From the NCBI RefSeq assembly GCF_900186535.1, contig NZ_FYDE01000002.1:93202-157201 (forward strand): a stretch of DNA of 64,000 nucleotides, read 5' to 3'. This stretch comes from Marasmitruncus massiliensis. GTDB taxonomy: Bacteria; Bacillota; Clostridia; Oscillospirales; Ruminococcaceae. Positions 41,952-50,524 of this stretch are shown here, piece after piece. Positions within the stretch are counted from its first letter, which is position 1; each line of letters begins with the position of its first letter. The notes beneath the pieces were generated by a model that was given only the letters and a program-made list of their open reading frames with translations, had not been told where the DNA came from and did not search any database. Made by a program: the position numbers and the translations under genes.

Positions 41952-43106
41952 TCATGAATTTGATGAATCTTTGAAAATCTGCGTAATAAACCGCATGAGG
42001 TTGTCCATTGTCAGGCTCATATCATTTTTGCTGCGCTTTTTTGCTTCCGAAAACGGAACCGCCACACGGTTGATGCTAAAGATTGCAGAAACGCCCTCCT
42101 CATAAGCACCTTCGATATCATCCCCGATATCGCCCACAACGGCTATCAGAGGCACTCCCTGCTTTTTCGTGCGCCTCGCTACGCCGATGACCACTTTGCC
42201 GCGCAGGCTCTGAAAGTCAATCTTTCCTTCTCCGCTGAATACCAGGTCAGCACCCTCCAGTAACCGGTCGAACCCGACAGTATCCAGAACCGTCTCGATT
42301 CCCATCTGCAGCCTGGAACCGAAGAAGGCCACCATGCCGCCGCCCATGCCGCCTGCCGCACCCGCGCCGGGAAGCTGCGCCACATCCACATCGAACTGCT
42401 CGCGGATGGTGTCTGCGGCAGCGTGAAGCTGCCTGTCCAAAAATTCCACCATGGCGGGGTCCGCGCCTTTTTGCGGAGCAAATACATAAGCAGCCCCATT
42501 CGGGCCATAAAGCGGATTGTCTATATCACACATCGTGATGATTTTGACCTGCTTGAGCTCCGGCAGCAGGGAACTTTTGTCAATCCTGTGAATTTTGGAG
42601 AGTGTCTCCCCCACCGGAACGAACGAATTTCCGTCGGCATCGAGAAAACGGACGCCTAAAGCGGCGGCGGCACCTGTGCCCAGGTCATTGGTGGCGCTCC
42701 CGCCAAGGCCAACAACCAGCTTTTTGCAGCCGCTTCTGATCGCATGTTCCATCAGCTGGCCGACTCCGTAGGTTGTCGTCTTCTCTGCGCAGAGCCGGTC
42801 GCCTACCAGCGGAAGTCCCGCGCAGGCCGCCATTTCAATCACTGCGGTGGCTCCGCCGTCCACCAGACCGTAAAAGGCCTGCAAATCCTCCATATACGGG
42901 CCTTTGACAGTAACCCATACCTTTTCACCCTGCATGGCGGATAAAAACGAATCGACACTTCCCTCTCCCCCGTCCGCAACCGGGATGGAAATGACTTCGG
43001 CCGACGGACAATAGGCGTGGATGCGCTCCTCCATAATGGAGCAGATTTCCGAAGAGCTCATTGTGCCCTTAAAAGAATCCGGGATCAGCAATACTTTTTT
43101 CATCAT
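41952..43106 (-). CDS. Glycerate kinase (GarK/GlxK family)
   Basis: The 384-residue protein has the glycerate kinase family-1 features VLLIPDSFKGTMSS at the start, VADGGEGS, VVGLGGSATNDLGTGAAAALG, PGAGAAGGMGGGM and VFSGEGKIDFQSLRGKV. It phosphorylates glycerate, giving 2- or 3-phosphoglycerate for glycolysis. AGGAGG places the start at 43106; the open frame extends upstream to 43175 without homology. It follows a GntP permease and a CdaR regulator, a known combination for glycerate or sugar-diacid use. Confidence 0.92.
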   Translation of the reverse strand: MMKKVLLIPDSFKGTMSSSEICSIMEERIHAYCPSAEVISIPVADGGEGSVDSFLSAMQGEKVWVTVKGPYMEDLQAFYGLVDGGATAVIEMAACAGLPLVGDRLCAEKTTTYGVGQLMEHAIRSGCKKLVVGLGGSATNDLGTGAAAALGVRFLDADGNSFVPVGETLSKIHRIDKSSLLPELKQVKIITMCDIDNPLYGPNGAAYVFAPQKGADPAMVEFLDRQLHAAADTIREQFDVDVAQLPGAGAAGGMGGGMVAFFGSRLQMGIETVLDTVGFDRLLEGADLVFSGEGKIDFQSLRGKVVIGVARRTKKQGVPLIAVVGDIGDDIEGAYEEGVSAIFSINRVAVPFSEAKKRSKNDMSLTMDNLMRFITQIFKDSSNS

Positions 43107-43141
43107 ATAGAAATCCTCCTTGAAAACTGTGTGTATACAAC

Positions 43142-43175
43142 GTGTGGGGCGGCAGCCCGCGCTGCCGCCCCACAC
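43142..43175 (-). promoter_or_regulatory. GC-rich intercistronic hairpin between gntP and glycerate kinase
   Basis: GTGTGGGGCGGCAG (43142-43155) pairs perfectly with 43162-43175. There is no T-tract, so it probably tunes mRNA stability and does not end transcription. Confidence 0.6.
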
Positions 43176-43205
43176 TGTGAGATCCGCAAACGGAATCCAA
43201 ACGAT

Positions 43206-44597
43206 TTATCGCAGGAAGAGCGAAAGGACGAAAATGCCCAGCATGGAACAAACGCCTTCCACCAGCGTGACTAATGTCTGGGTTTTATAACCCTGCTGCG
43301 GTGTCATTTCTCCGAAATTGGTTACAACCCAGAAATAGGAGTCGTTCGCGTGGGAAACAGTCATCGCGCCGGCACCGATTGCCATAACGGTCAGGGCGGA
43401 CATTACCGGGGACGAGAGCCCCAGCGCACCCATCAAAGGCGCGAGAATCCCGGCTGTCGTGGTAAGGGCGACGGTGGAAGAGCCCTGCGCAGATTTGAGA
43501 ATCGCCGAAAGGATGAACGGGAAGAAGATGCCAATCGCTTCGAGCATGGAAGAATTTTCGGTAATGAAGGTGACCATGCCGGAAACGGAGATCACTTTGC
43601 CGAGCACGCCGCCGGCGGCGGTGACAAACAGAATCGGGCCGACCGTTTTGAGCGTGTCATTGGTTAGGTCATAGAATTTATTCATTTTATGCGAAGTATG
43701 CAGCAGCCAAACACCGAACAGTGTGCCGACGGCAAGTGCAATGATCGGTGTACCCAGGAAAGAAGAAAGATCAAAGAGCATTCCTTCCCATTTGGCCATG
43801 GAAGCGACAGACCCCAGCGCCATTAAAAGGATCGGGACAATGATCGGCGCGAGGGAACTCCATGAACCGGGCAGTTTGCCGTATTCCGCCACGATCTGCT
43901 CATAAGTCTTTACGGTTTCGTCCTGGTTCAGTTCATCCGCGGATTTGACGGTCTTCCCAATATATTTTGCATAAAAATACGCACCGATTAAAGCCGGAAT
44001 AGAGACCAGTGCACCGAGCCCCATAACCAGCAGAAGGTTATTCCCGATGCCCAGGGTATTGGCCGCGGCGATAGGCCCGGGAGTCGGGGGAATAAACACA
44101 TGGGAAGCGTACAGACCGGCAGACAGAGCAACTGTCATTGCAACGCTGCTTGTGCCCGTCCGGCGGACCATCGCCTTACGGATAGGGTTCAGAATTACAA
44201 ATCCGCTGTCGCAGAAGACAGGAATGGATACCACCCAGCCCATCAGTTCCACAGCAAGCTCCGGGTGGTTTGGCCCCACAAGTTTGATGACCAGGTCAGC
44301 CAGCTTCAGCGCCGCACCGGTGGCCTCCAAAATCGTGCCAATCAGCGCTCCTAAAATGATTACGATACCAATACTGGTAAAGGTCCCCGAAAAGCCGGCG
44401 CCGATCACATTTGCAAGCCCAAGCGTTACGGTGCCGTCCGCAGCGGTTTGGTTTACAAGCGGAATTCCGGCAAGCAGTCCAAGAATGACGGAAATTCCCA
44501 TAATCGATAAGAACGGGTGAATTTTGAGTTTGGAAATAGCGAGGATCATGACAATGATTGCAACAACAAACGCGAAAATCAATCCGATTCCAGACAT
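43206..44597 (-). CDS. GntP-family gluconate/glycerate:H+ symporter
   Basis: A 463-residue inner-membrane protein with about twelve helices and GntP-family motifs: LKIHPFLSIMGISVILGLLAG, FIPPTPGPIAAA, and AQGSSTVALTTTAGI. Family members carry gluconate, idonate, fructuronate or glycerate with protons; the next gene, glycerate kinase, favours glycerate. GGAGG precedes the ATG at 44597. The upstream in-frame ATG at 44612 overlaps the ribosome site and is less likely. Confidence 0.9.
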   Translation of the reverse strand: MSGIGLIFAFVVAIIVMILAISKLKIHPFLSIMGISVILGLLAGIPLVNQTAADGTVTLGLANVIGAGFSGTFTSIGIVIILGALIGTILEATGAALKLADLVIKLVGPNHPELAVELMGWVVSIPVFCDSGFVILNPIRKAMVRRTGTSSVAMTVALSAGLYASHVFIPPTPGPIAAANTLGIGNNLLLVMGLGALVSIPALIGAYFYAKYIGKTVKSADELNQDETVKTYEQIVAEYGKLPGSWSSLAPIIVPILLMALGSVASMAKWEGMLFDLSSFLGTPIIALAVGTLFGVWLLHTSHKMNKFYDLTNDTLKTVGPILFVTAAGGVLGKVISVSGMVTFITENSSMLEAIGIFFPFILSAILKSAQGSSTVALTTTAGILAPLMGALGLSSPVMSALTVMAIGAGAMTVSHANDSYFWVVTNFGEMTPQQGYKTQTLVTLVEGVCSMLGIFVLSLFLR

Positions 44598-44779
44598 ATG
44601 CTCTACCTCCATTTTATTGCGGGAATTCTATATTTTTATCCCGCGGTTCTTGCAAACTTACTACTATTTTAAAATAAATTCATCATTTCGTCTATGTTAT
44701 GTGAGACATATTCTATGCATAATTATTGTGATATGTAACAATAGGAGATAGGTCTATGGAGATTTATTGGGTATATCGG

Positions 44780-45937
44780 TCAGAGATCATTGTGTTCATC
44801 GCTTATTTGATCATAAAACTGGATGGCGAGATAGAATAAAGCGGCGTCCGGCAGGCAGCGGGGATTACAGCCTGTCTGCTCGTACAGGCGCCGGAGCTTA
44901 TATTGCAGCGTATTTTTATGAATATAAAGCTGGGCGGCTGTTTCATTTATGGAACCGTTTGCACTCAAATAAGTCCGAAGCAGGTGCACCCAGGAGGCGA
45001 TGTCATCCTCATGAATCCCCCGGAAGATTCTCTGGAGGAATTCTTTCTTTGAGCTCTGAGAAATTTCATCAGTGAAAATTTCGAGACTGATATCGCCATA
45101 AAACCGGATGCTGCCATCCTGTGAGTGAGAGCAGGCGCGCAGAGCTTTTTTTGCTTTCAGATAGGCCTGATGCAGTACCCGGCTGCGCGCATCGATTCCG
45201 ATCATGACCAACAGCCCGGAGGTGTTCTTAATTTGATTTTGGATTGTTTCCGCAACAGCGAGCATCTTTGAGTCGCTGCAGGCCGGAACCAGACAGATCA
45301 TCTGGGAAGCGGTTTTCGTAAATACATTGTTTGCATCGGCTTCCATCAGCCGGCGTACAATTTTATTCACCTCATCAATCTTACGCTGGCCTTCTGCGCT
45401 GTCACTGTATTTTTTCAGATCGGTAATTTCAGCCACAAAAATCCTGCGCGGGATCGTGATATCAAATCCGAGCCTTGCGCCGCGCTCGACAAACTGCTGG
45501 CTGTAAAGCGGAACATCCTCAAAAAGCCATTCATCAAGGAACCGGGTCTTGATGCGGTCGTCAATCTTCTTCTGTTCCTTCGAATAATTCTCCAGAAGCA
45601 GAATCTCTGTCATCTTTTTAAGAATCTGCCCGTATTTCATAACCTCGTTGTATTCCCCGGTCATCCCGATGACACCGACAATTTCATTCTCAAAACGGAT
45701 AGGCAGGTTGATTCCTTTCAAAGTCCCCGTGTATTCGGTGTCGTTGCGGATGATCAGCTGCTCGAGATTCTGGGAGATCACCTGGGAAGCTCCCGCATGA
45801 AAATCCCCGATCCGGTTTGGGTCGGTGCTGGCAATAATGATCCCTCTTTCGTCCATCAGATTAATATTCTGATGGATAATGCCGCTGATTTCCGTTACAA
45901 TCTGCATGGCATTCTGTTTGCTTATATTCATGCCCAA
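44780..45937 (-). CDS. CdaR-family sugar diacid/glycerate regulator
   Basis: A 385-residue activator-type regulator. The N-terminal sugar diacid recognition domain (about 1-135) starts ISKQNAMQIVTEISGIIHQNINLMDERGIIIASTDP; a GGDEF-like middle domain follows. The C-terminal PucR/CdaR helix-turn-helix reads SINETAAQLYIHKNTLQYKLRRLYEQTG. It probably senses glycerate or a sugar diacid and activates the downstream gntP-kinase genes. Start may be TTG at 45937, seven bases after AGGAGG, or ATG at 45931. Its first 77 bases overlap the end of the CCA-adding enzyme gene. Confidence 0.9.
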   Translation of the reverse strand: MGMNISKQNAMQIVTEISGIIHQNINLMDERGIIIASTDPNRIGDFHAGASQVISQNLEQLIIRNDTEYTGTLKGINLPIRFENEIVGVIGMTGEYNEVMKYGQILKKMTEILLLENYSKEQKKIDDRIKTRFLDEWLFEDVPLYSQQFVERGARLGFDITIPRRIFVAEITDLKKYSDSAEGQRKIDEVNKIVRRLMEADANNVFTKTASQMICLVPACSDSKMLAVAETIQNQIKNTSGLLVMIGIDARSRVLHQAYLKAKKALRACSHSQDGSIRFYGDISLEIFTDEISQSSKKEFLQRIFRGIHEDDIASWVHLLRTYLSANGSINETAAQLYIHKNTLQYKLRRLYEQTGCNPRCLPDAALFYLAIQFYDQISDEHNDL

Positions 45938-47264
45938 ACCAGCCCTCCTTTAAACAATGAGCTAACAAACTGTCCCGTGTGTTTTCAAGCTTTCCGTCGA
46001 TTACCAACCGCAGCAGTATTTGCAGGGTGTTTCCTATCTGTACGCCCTGAGGCATACCGGCCATGATCAGGTCACGCCCGCTGATTGCAAGGTCTTTCAG
46101 ACGGAAACATCGCTTTTGCGCCAGCACCCGTTCCAGGCACTTCTCCACAGCGTCCAGTCTCCACATGGCCTTATCTCTTTCCGCATTTTCCTGCGCCGCC
46201 AGATCGACGCGCTTGACCGCCAAGAGCCGGCGGAACTGCGCCTCCCCTATCCGGCTGAGCTGCCGGAGGATACATCTGTCGCTTGGAATCAGTTTGATTT
46301 TATGCAGGCCAACCAATTCCTCGACCGTGGAGATCGTGGCGCGGTCAAATTTCAGGCTGCGCAGGGCTTTACCGGCAAGCTCGGCGCTGATCCCTGCGTG
46401 CCCGTAAAAGCGCATGCTGCCTCGCCGGATTTCTGTAAAGCAAAAAGGCTTTCCAATATCGCGGAGCAGCATGACCAGCCGAAGAAGCCTGTCAGCCGGC
46501 GCGCTTGACACGCCGCGAACCGTTTCTGCCCAGACGTCCGGCCATCCCGCACCGTTTTTTGAAAATGCCGCCAGTTCCCCGATCTCGGGAAGAAACATTG
46601 AAAAAATATCTGTAAAGCGAGTAAGCATGACACCGGCTTTGCAGCCGCAGAGCAGCCTGCAAAGCTCTTCCTGAATCCGTTCCCCCGCGATGGAGCGCAG
46701 CAATTCCCGGTTGGAGAAAGCCGACCGCGCCGTCGCATCGTCCAGCCGGAACCCATAAACAGAAGCAAACCTTAGCGCCCGCAGAATCCGGAGGGCATCC
46801 TCCTGAAACCGCCGGTCGGGATCGCCGACACAGCGAATTTGCTTGTTGATAAGGTCTGTCTGGCCTTCGAAATAATCTACCAACCCTTTTTGCGGATGGT
46901 AAGCCATCGCGTTGACGGTAAAGTCCCTGCGTTCCAAATCCTGTCGAAGGCTGCGCACAAATTCTACATGGTCAGGCCGCCTGTGATCGGAGTAGAAGCC
47001 ATCCGTGCGGTAGGTGGTAATTTCGTATGGCTCACCTTCGAGAAGGACGGTCACGGTTCCGTGTTGGATACCGGTTTCAATCACCCGGAATTCTGAAAAG
47101 CAGGCGATGGTTTCCTGCGGCAGCGCGCTGGTACAGATATCCCAGTCATGGGGAGTTATCCCCAGCAGGCTGTCTCGCACGCAGCCGCCCACTACATACG
47201 CTTCGTGGCCTCGGCCCTCCAGCATGTGAATGATTTGCTGTGGCCCTTCCGGAATTTTGAACAT
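45861..47264 (-). CDS. cca: CCA tRNA nucleotidyltransferase
   Basis: The 467-residue protein has the class-II nucleotidyltransferase head: AYVVGGCVRDSLLGITPHDWDICTSA, with catalytic Asp residues in HDWDI. The flexible loop ETGIQHGTVTV, the RRDFTVNAMAY motif and the RFQEDALRILRALRFASVYGF neck follow, then an HD-like region. It builds or repairs the 3' CCA of tRNAs. The last 25 codons run into the following cdaR gene in another frame and lack family character, so the true functional end may have been extended by loss of an earlier stop. Confidence 0.92.
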   Translation of the reverse strand: MFKIPEGPQQIIHMLEGRGHEAYVVGGCVRDSLLGITPHDWDICTSALPQETIACFSEFRVIETGIQHGTVTVLLEGEPYEITTYRTDGFYSDHRRPDHVEFVRSLRQDLERRDFTVNAMAYHPQKGLVDYFEGQTDLINKQIRCVGDPDRRFQEDALRILRALRFASVYGFRLDDATARSAFSNRELLRSIAGERIQEELCRLLCGCKAGVMLTRFTDIFSMFLPEIGELAAFSKNGAGWPDVWAETVRGVSSAPADRLLRLVMLLRDIGKPFCFTEIRRGSMRFYGHAGISAELAGKALRSLKFDRATISTVEELVGLHKIKLIPSDRCILRQLSRIGEAQFRRLLAVKRVDLAAQENAERDKAMWRLDAVEKCLERVLAQKRCFRLKDLAISGRDLIMAGMPQGVQIGNTLQILLRLVIDGKLENTRDSLLAHCLKEGWFGHEYKQTECHADCNGNQRHYPSEY

Positions 47265-47395
47265 CTGCTGTCACCGCCTGCCGTATGATTTTCCTGTTTT
47301 AGGGTTGCCGCGGCCGGAACTTTTATCCGACCACATCGTTTTCATTAGTGTAACATTGCGGTTTTTGAAAAGCAATCCCTGCCGAAAATCAAAAA

Positions 47396-47433
47396 CAGGA
47401 TGTGCGGGCAGCAAAAGCTGCCCGCACATCCTG
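47396..47433 (-). terminator. Rho-independent terminator of the VOC/transketolase operon
   Basis: A perfect 17-bp stem (arms 47396-47412 and 47417-47433, loop AAAA) is followed leftward by TTTTTGATTTTC, 21 bases past the VOC gene stop. Confidence 0.92.
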
Positions 47434-47453
47434 AAAACGAGTATCAAATAGGA

Positions 47454-47828
47454 TTATTTAATTTGACAGAACTCAATCTTTTCGCCGTTTGGACCGATAA
47501 ATGTAAAGTAACGATTAGAACGCGGTTCAAACATCTGATTGGACTCAATGCCGTTCGTTACGAACTGTACGCCCATCGCGGAAACTTCTTCGAAGGCGGC
47601 GTCCAGATCGTCGCTTGCCAGGGCGATGTGGTCGATATTCCCGACTGGTTTTTGATCGCCGCGGCGGGGATAGTATTCAACCACACAGCTGCCACACTGC
47701 AGCATTCCCCTGATATCGTGATCCACCAGACGTGTAAATCCGAGGTTTTCATAGAAAGCAACCGTTCCGGCGGGGTCATCAGTGGGGACTGCCACATGGG
47801 CAAGCCCGGTAGGCTTGTTTTTCAGCAT
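47454..47828 (-). CDS. VOC-family (glyoxalase-like) protein
   Basis: The 124-residue protein has paired beta-alpha-beta-beta-beta units of the vicinal oxygen chelate fold: LAHVAVPTDDPAGTVAFYENLGFT and IDHIALASDDLDAAFEEVSAMGV, ending FIGPNGEKIEFCQI. Metal-ligand candidates are His in LAHV and IDHI and Glu in IEFC. It is the last gene of the transketolase/RpiB operon and probably acts as an epimerase or isomerase on a sugar-acid intermediate; the exact reaction is unknown. Confidence 0.85.
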   Translation of the reverse strand: MLKNKPTGLAHVAVPTDDPAGTVAFYENLGFTRLVDHDIRGMLQCGSCVVEYYPRRGDQKPVGNIDHIALASDDLDAAFEEVSAMGVQFVTNGIESNQMFEPRSNRYFTFIGPNGEKIEFCQIK

Positions 47829-47843
47829 ACAAACAGTTCCTCC

Positions 47844-48482
47844 TCAGCCGACAATGCTCTTGATATAAGCGCCGATTTCCTGATCCTTGCAGTCGGCAAA
47901 AAACAGTTCTTTGAACTTTTCACCGCTGACAGCGCCTTTCACCAGTTCGGGATCAATGCCCTTCAGGCAGGTGACAAGATCTTTGAGATTATTGGCGCGG
48001 ACAGCATCCAGAATCTTTTTATTGCGCTGTTCCGGAACAACGCGTTCTTTGGGATAGCCCTGGCCGCTTTCACAGCTGAACAGTTTTTCAAAGATATATT
48101 CAAGGTTCAGTTCGGCGCCCCAGCCAAACCCTTTCGCAAACGGCAGGGAAATCGCGTTGCCGTCATTGATTTGGGCAAAGAGATAAGCGTCGCTGGGATC
48201 GGCCACATAGCCGCAGATGACGCCGGGGAAGCTGTTGAGCCCAAGCATTGCGCCCTCGCCCGTTCCGCAGCCGGTTACGACATAGTCGACAGCTTTGCTG
48301 TTGAGCAGGACCGCCGCAAGGATTCCGTTCTGAACATAAGTGAGCTGTGCCTTGTCGTCGCCGGAATACATGCCATAGTTGACGACGGTATGGCCCAGAG
48401 GTTCGGCCACTTTTTTCAGTGAGTTGAAGATCAGCTCATTTTTACCGGCCTGACTGTTTTCGTTGATCAGTGCAATTTTCAT
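47844..48482 (-). CDS. RpiB/LacAB-family sugar isomerase
   Basis: The 212-residue protein has an N-terminal LacAB/RpiB domain (MKIALINENSQAGKNE, YVVTGCGTGEGAMLGLNSFPG, with the active-site Cys) and a 70-residue C-terminal extension. Longer RpiB-like proteins of this type beside KduD-like SDR genes include DhuI, the 4-deoxy-5-keto-uronate isomerase of streptococci; others act in sulfosugar breakdown. The uronate role is favoured by the SDR in the same locus but is inference. The start at 48482 follows AGAGGAAA; the frame extends upstream to 48503. Confidence 0.8.
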   Translation of the reverse strand: MKIALINENSQAGKNELIFNSLKKVAEPLGHTVVNYGMYSGDDKAQLTYVQNGILAAVLLNSKAVDYVVTGCGTGEGAMLGLNSFPGVICGYVADPSDAYLFAQINDGNAISLPFAKGFGWGAELNLEYIFEKLFSCESGQGYPKERVVPEQRNKKILDAVRANNLKDLVTCLKGIDPELVKGAVSGEKFKELFFADCKDQEIGAYIKSIVG

Positions 48483-48514
48483 AATCGTTTCCTCTCTTTC
48501 CATGATGTCTGAAT

Positions 48515-49441
48515 TTATAAAACGCTTTGAATGCCCTTAAGTACCTGAGGCTGGCTGAGTCCGTACTCTTCGAGAAGGTCATCCGGCTTACCGGACTGGC
48601 CGAACCGGTCCTGAACGCCGATCTTCTTAAATTTGTAGTCTCCGTTGCCGATCAGCACATCGGCCACCGCGTCTCCCAAACCGCCGATGACACTGTGCTC
48701 CTCAACGGTTACCACTTTTCCGCACTTCTTAGCATACTTCAGCACACAGTCCCTGTCAATCGGCTTGAGGGTATGCACGTTGATAACAGCAGCGGATACA
48801 CCCTGCTTTGCCAGTTCATCCGCACAGTCCAGTGCGGTCTTGACCATGATTCCGCAGGCGAACACCGCAACGTCGGTGCCTTCGCGCAGGACGTTCGCTT
48901 TGCCGATTTCAAACGGCTGCTCCTCTTCAAACACTTCACTGGGCAGACGCGCAAGGCGAAGGTAAGCGGGACCTTTCATTTCCGCAAGCGCGTTTACAGC
49001 CCGATGGGTCTCATTAGCGTCGCACGGAACAATCACAGTCATCCCCGGGATTACGCGCATAAGAGCGAGATCCTCGATTGCCTGATGGCTGCCGCCATCC
49101 TCGCCCAGCGTGATTCCGGCGTGGGTCATGCACAACTTCACGTTGAAGTTCGGATAAGCAACACTGTTGCGAACCTGCTCATAGGCACGTCCGGCGCCGA
49201 AAACGGCGAAGGTGCTGCAAAACGGGATATACCCCATGGTGGAAAGGCCGGCGCTCATGGAAACCATGTTCGCCTCCGCGATTCCGGCGTTGAAAAACCG
49301 GTCGGGAAATTGATTGGCAAAGGTTGCGGTCATGGTAGCGTGTGCAAGATCCGCATCCAGCACCACGATTTTATCATTCTTAGCACCCAGCGCGGCCAGA
49401 GCCTCGCCGTATGCCACACGTATTGCTTTTTTCTCTCCCAT
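48515..49441 (-). CDS. Transketolase C-terminal subunit (module A)
   Basis: The 308-residue protein has the pyrimidine-binding domain (VVLDADLAHATMTATFANQFPDRFFNAGIAEANMVSMSAGL, with the Glu that activates thiamin diphosphate) and the C-terminal transketolase domain (VFACGIMVKTALD, KVVTVEEHSVIGGLG). It works with the subunit encoded just upstream as a split transketolase that moves two-carbon ketol units. It starts three bases after its partner's stop. A second pair at 59414-61157 is paralogous, not identical. Confidence 0.92.
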   Translation of the reverse strand: MGEKKAIRVAYGEALAALGAKNDKIVVLDADLAHATMTATFANQFPDRFFNAGIAEANMVSMSAGLSTMGYIPFCSTFAVFGAGRAYEQVRNSVAYPNFNVKLCMTHAGITLGEDGGSHQAIEDLALMRVIPGMTVIVPCDANETHRAVNALAEMKGPAYLRLARLPSEVFEEEQPFEIGKANVLREGTDVAVFACGIMVKTALDCADELAKQGVSAAVINVHTLKPIDRDCVLKYAKKCGKVVTVEEHSVIGGLGDAVADVLIGNGDYKFKKIGVQDRFGQSGKPDDLLEEYGLSQPQVLKGIQSVL

Positions 49442-49444
49442 TGT

Positions 49445-50257
49445 TCAGCCCTCCAGTTCCTTGATTGCAAGCTGGCGTTCGGATTCGCTCGGCGCCTTGC
49501 CGTGCCAGCCCACCTGATTTTCCATAAAGGAGACCCCTTTGCCCTTGACCGTGTGGGCAAGGATGCATTTGGGCTTTCCGGGAACGGTTTTAATGTTCAG
49601 TGCGTCAATGACCTGCTCAAGATCATTTCCGTCCGGCAATTCGATGACGTTGAACCCGAACGCGGTGAATTTCGCTTTCAGATCACCCAGCCCCATCACC
49701 TCTTCGTTGGTTCCGTCGATCTGCAGGCCGTTGTTGTCAATCAGAATGGTCAGATTGTCGAGTTTATAATTGGCGGCCGCCATGCAGGCCTCCCAGACCT
49801 GGCCTTCCTGCAGCTCGCCGTCGCCGAGCAGCGCATAAACGCGGATATCGCTCTTTTGGGCTTTTGCGCCCAGCGCCATGCCGGTTGCTATCGAAACGCC
49901 CTGCCCCAGTGAACCGGTGGAAGCGTCAATGCCGGGAACCTTTTTGGCGTCCGGATGTCCCTGCAGAATGCTGTGCAGCTGGCGGAAGTTACGGAATTCC
50001 GCTTTATCAAAGAATCCCAAATCGCCGAGGATCGCATAGTAGCAGGGAGCCGCGTGCCCTTTGCTCAATACGAACCGGTCGCGGTTGGGGTCGTCGGGGT
50101 TTTTAGGGTCAATACGCATCTGAGTGTAATAAATACCCGCCATCAGTTCCACTGCGGACAGTGAGCCGCCCGGATGGCCGCTTGCAGCGTCCGCAAGCAT
50201 GTTGATGATGTCTTCGCGCAGTTGCGTACATTTTGACCGAAGTTCAACAATGTCCAT
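49445..50257 (-). CDS. Transketolase N-terminal subunit (module A)
   Basis: The 270-residue protein is the diphosphate-binding half of a transketolase: ASGHPGGSLSAVELM, DRFVLSKGHAAPCYYAIL, TGSLGQGVSIATGMALG and the metal-binding motif GDGELQEGQVWEACMAAANYKLDNLTILIDNNGLQ. First gene of a leftward operon (transketolase halves, RpiB-like isomerase, VOC). A GGAGG site precedes the ATG. Dedicated transketolases in sugar-acid loci let unusual ketoses enter central metabolism. Confidence 0.92.
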   Translation of the reverse strand: MDIVELRSKCTQLREDIINMLADAASGHPGGSLSAVELMAGIYYTQMRIDPKNPDDPNRDRFVLSKGHAAPCYYAILGDLGFFDKAEFRNFRQLHSILQGHPDAKKVPGIDASTGSLGQGVSIATGMALGAKAQKSDIRVYALLGDGELQEGQVWEACMAAANYKLDNLTILIDNNGLQIDGTNEEVMGLGDLKAKFTAFGFNVIELPDGNDLEQVIDALNIKTVPGKPKCILAHTVKGKGVSFMENQVGWHGKAPSESERQLAIKELEG

Positions 50258-50303
50258 AGAATACCTCCGCCTATGTAGTTTGATTTTGTAGATTCAATCG
50301 TAA

Positions 50304-50318
50304 CATATCATACAATCC
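50304..50318. promoter_or_regulatory. Putative GntR operator in the transketolase promoter
   Basis: CATATCATACAATCC is a near match to the repeated GACATCATAYAAT motif. It lies just downstream of the leftward -10 box. Confidence 0.5.
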
Positions 50319-50324
50319 AACAAT

Positions 50325-50353
50325 ACAATATCCTATTTCTCGTACAAAGTCAA
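50325..50353 (-). promoter_or_regulatory. Promoter of the transketolase/RpiB operon
   Basis: Read leftward, TTGACT (50348-50353) and TATTGT (50325-50330) are 17 bp apart. Confidence 0.65.
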
Positions 50354-50405
50354 CTACTAAATCTGCAAGATATTGTGTTTTTCATACTGCTTGTCAAAAA
50401 TGTTA

Positions 50406-50434
50406 TTGACGAATCAAAAAAGAAGTGTTTTAAT
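50406..50434 (+). promoter_or_regulatory. Promoter of the module A gntR gene
   Basis: TTGACG (50406-50411) and TTTAAT (50429-50434) are 17 bp apart, about 90 bases before the start codon. Confidence 0.65.
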
Positions 50435-50456
50435 GAAACCAAATATACTTTTGCCC

Positions 50457-50472
50457 GACATCATGCAATTTT
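50457..50472. promoter_or_regulatory. Putative GntR operator in the gntR leader
   Basis: GACATCATGCAATTTT matches the repeated motif with one change and sits about 17 bases downstream of the predicted start site, suggesting autoregulation. Confidence 0.5.
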
Positions 50473-50524
50473 GAACCGACGGCTGTGTGGGCAGGCCGGA
50501 ACTACTTTTGAACAGGTGAGAGAA

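Noticed and set aside
43142..43175. GC-rich hairpin as a terminator between gntP and glycerate kinase
   Set aside because: There is no T-tract on either strand, so it is listed as an intercistronic structure only.
47400..48422. 340-codon rightward frame opposite the VOC and isomerase genes
   Set aside because: It is antisense to two clear genes and overlaps the 47396-47433 terminator; no ribosome site.
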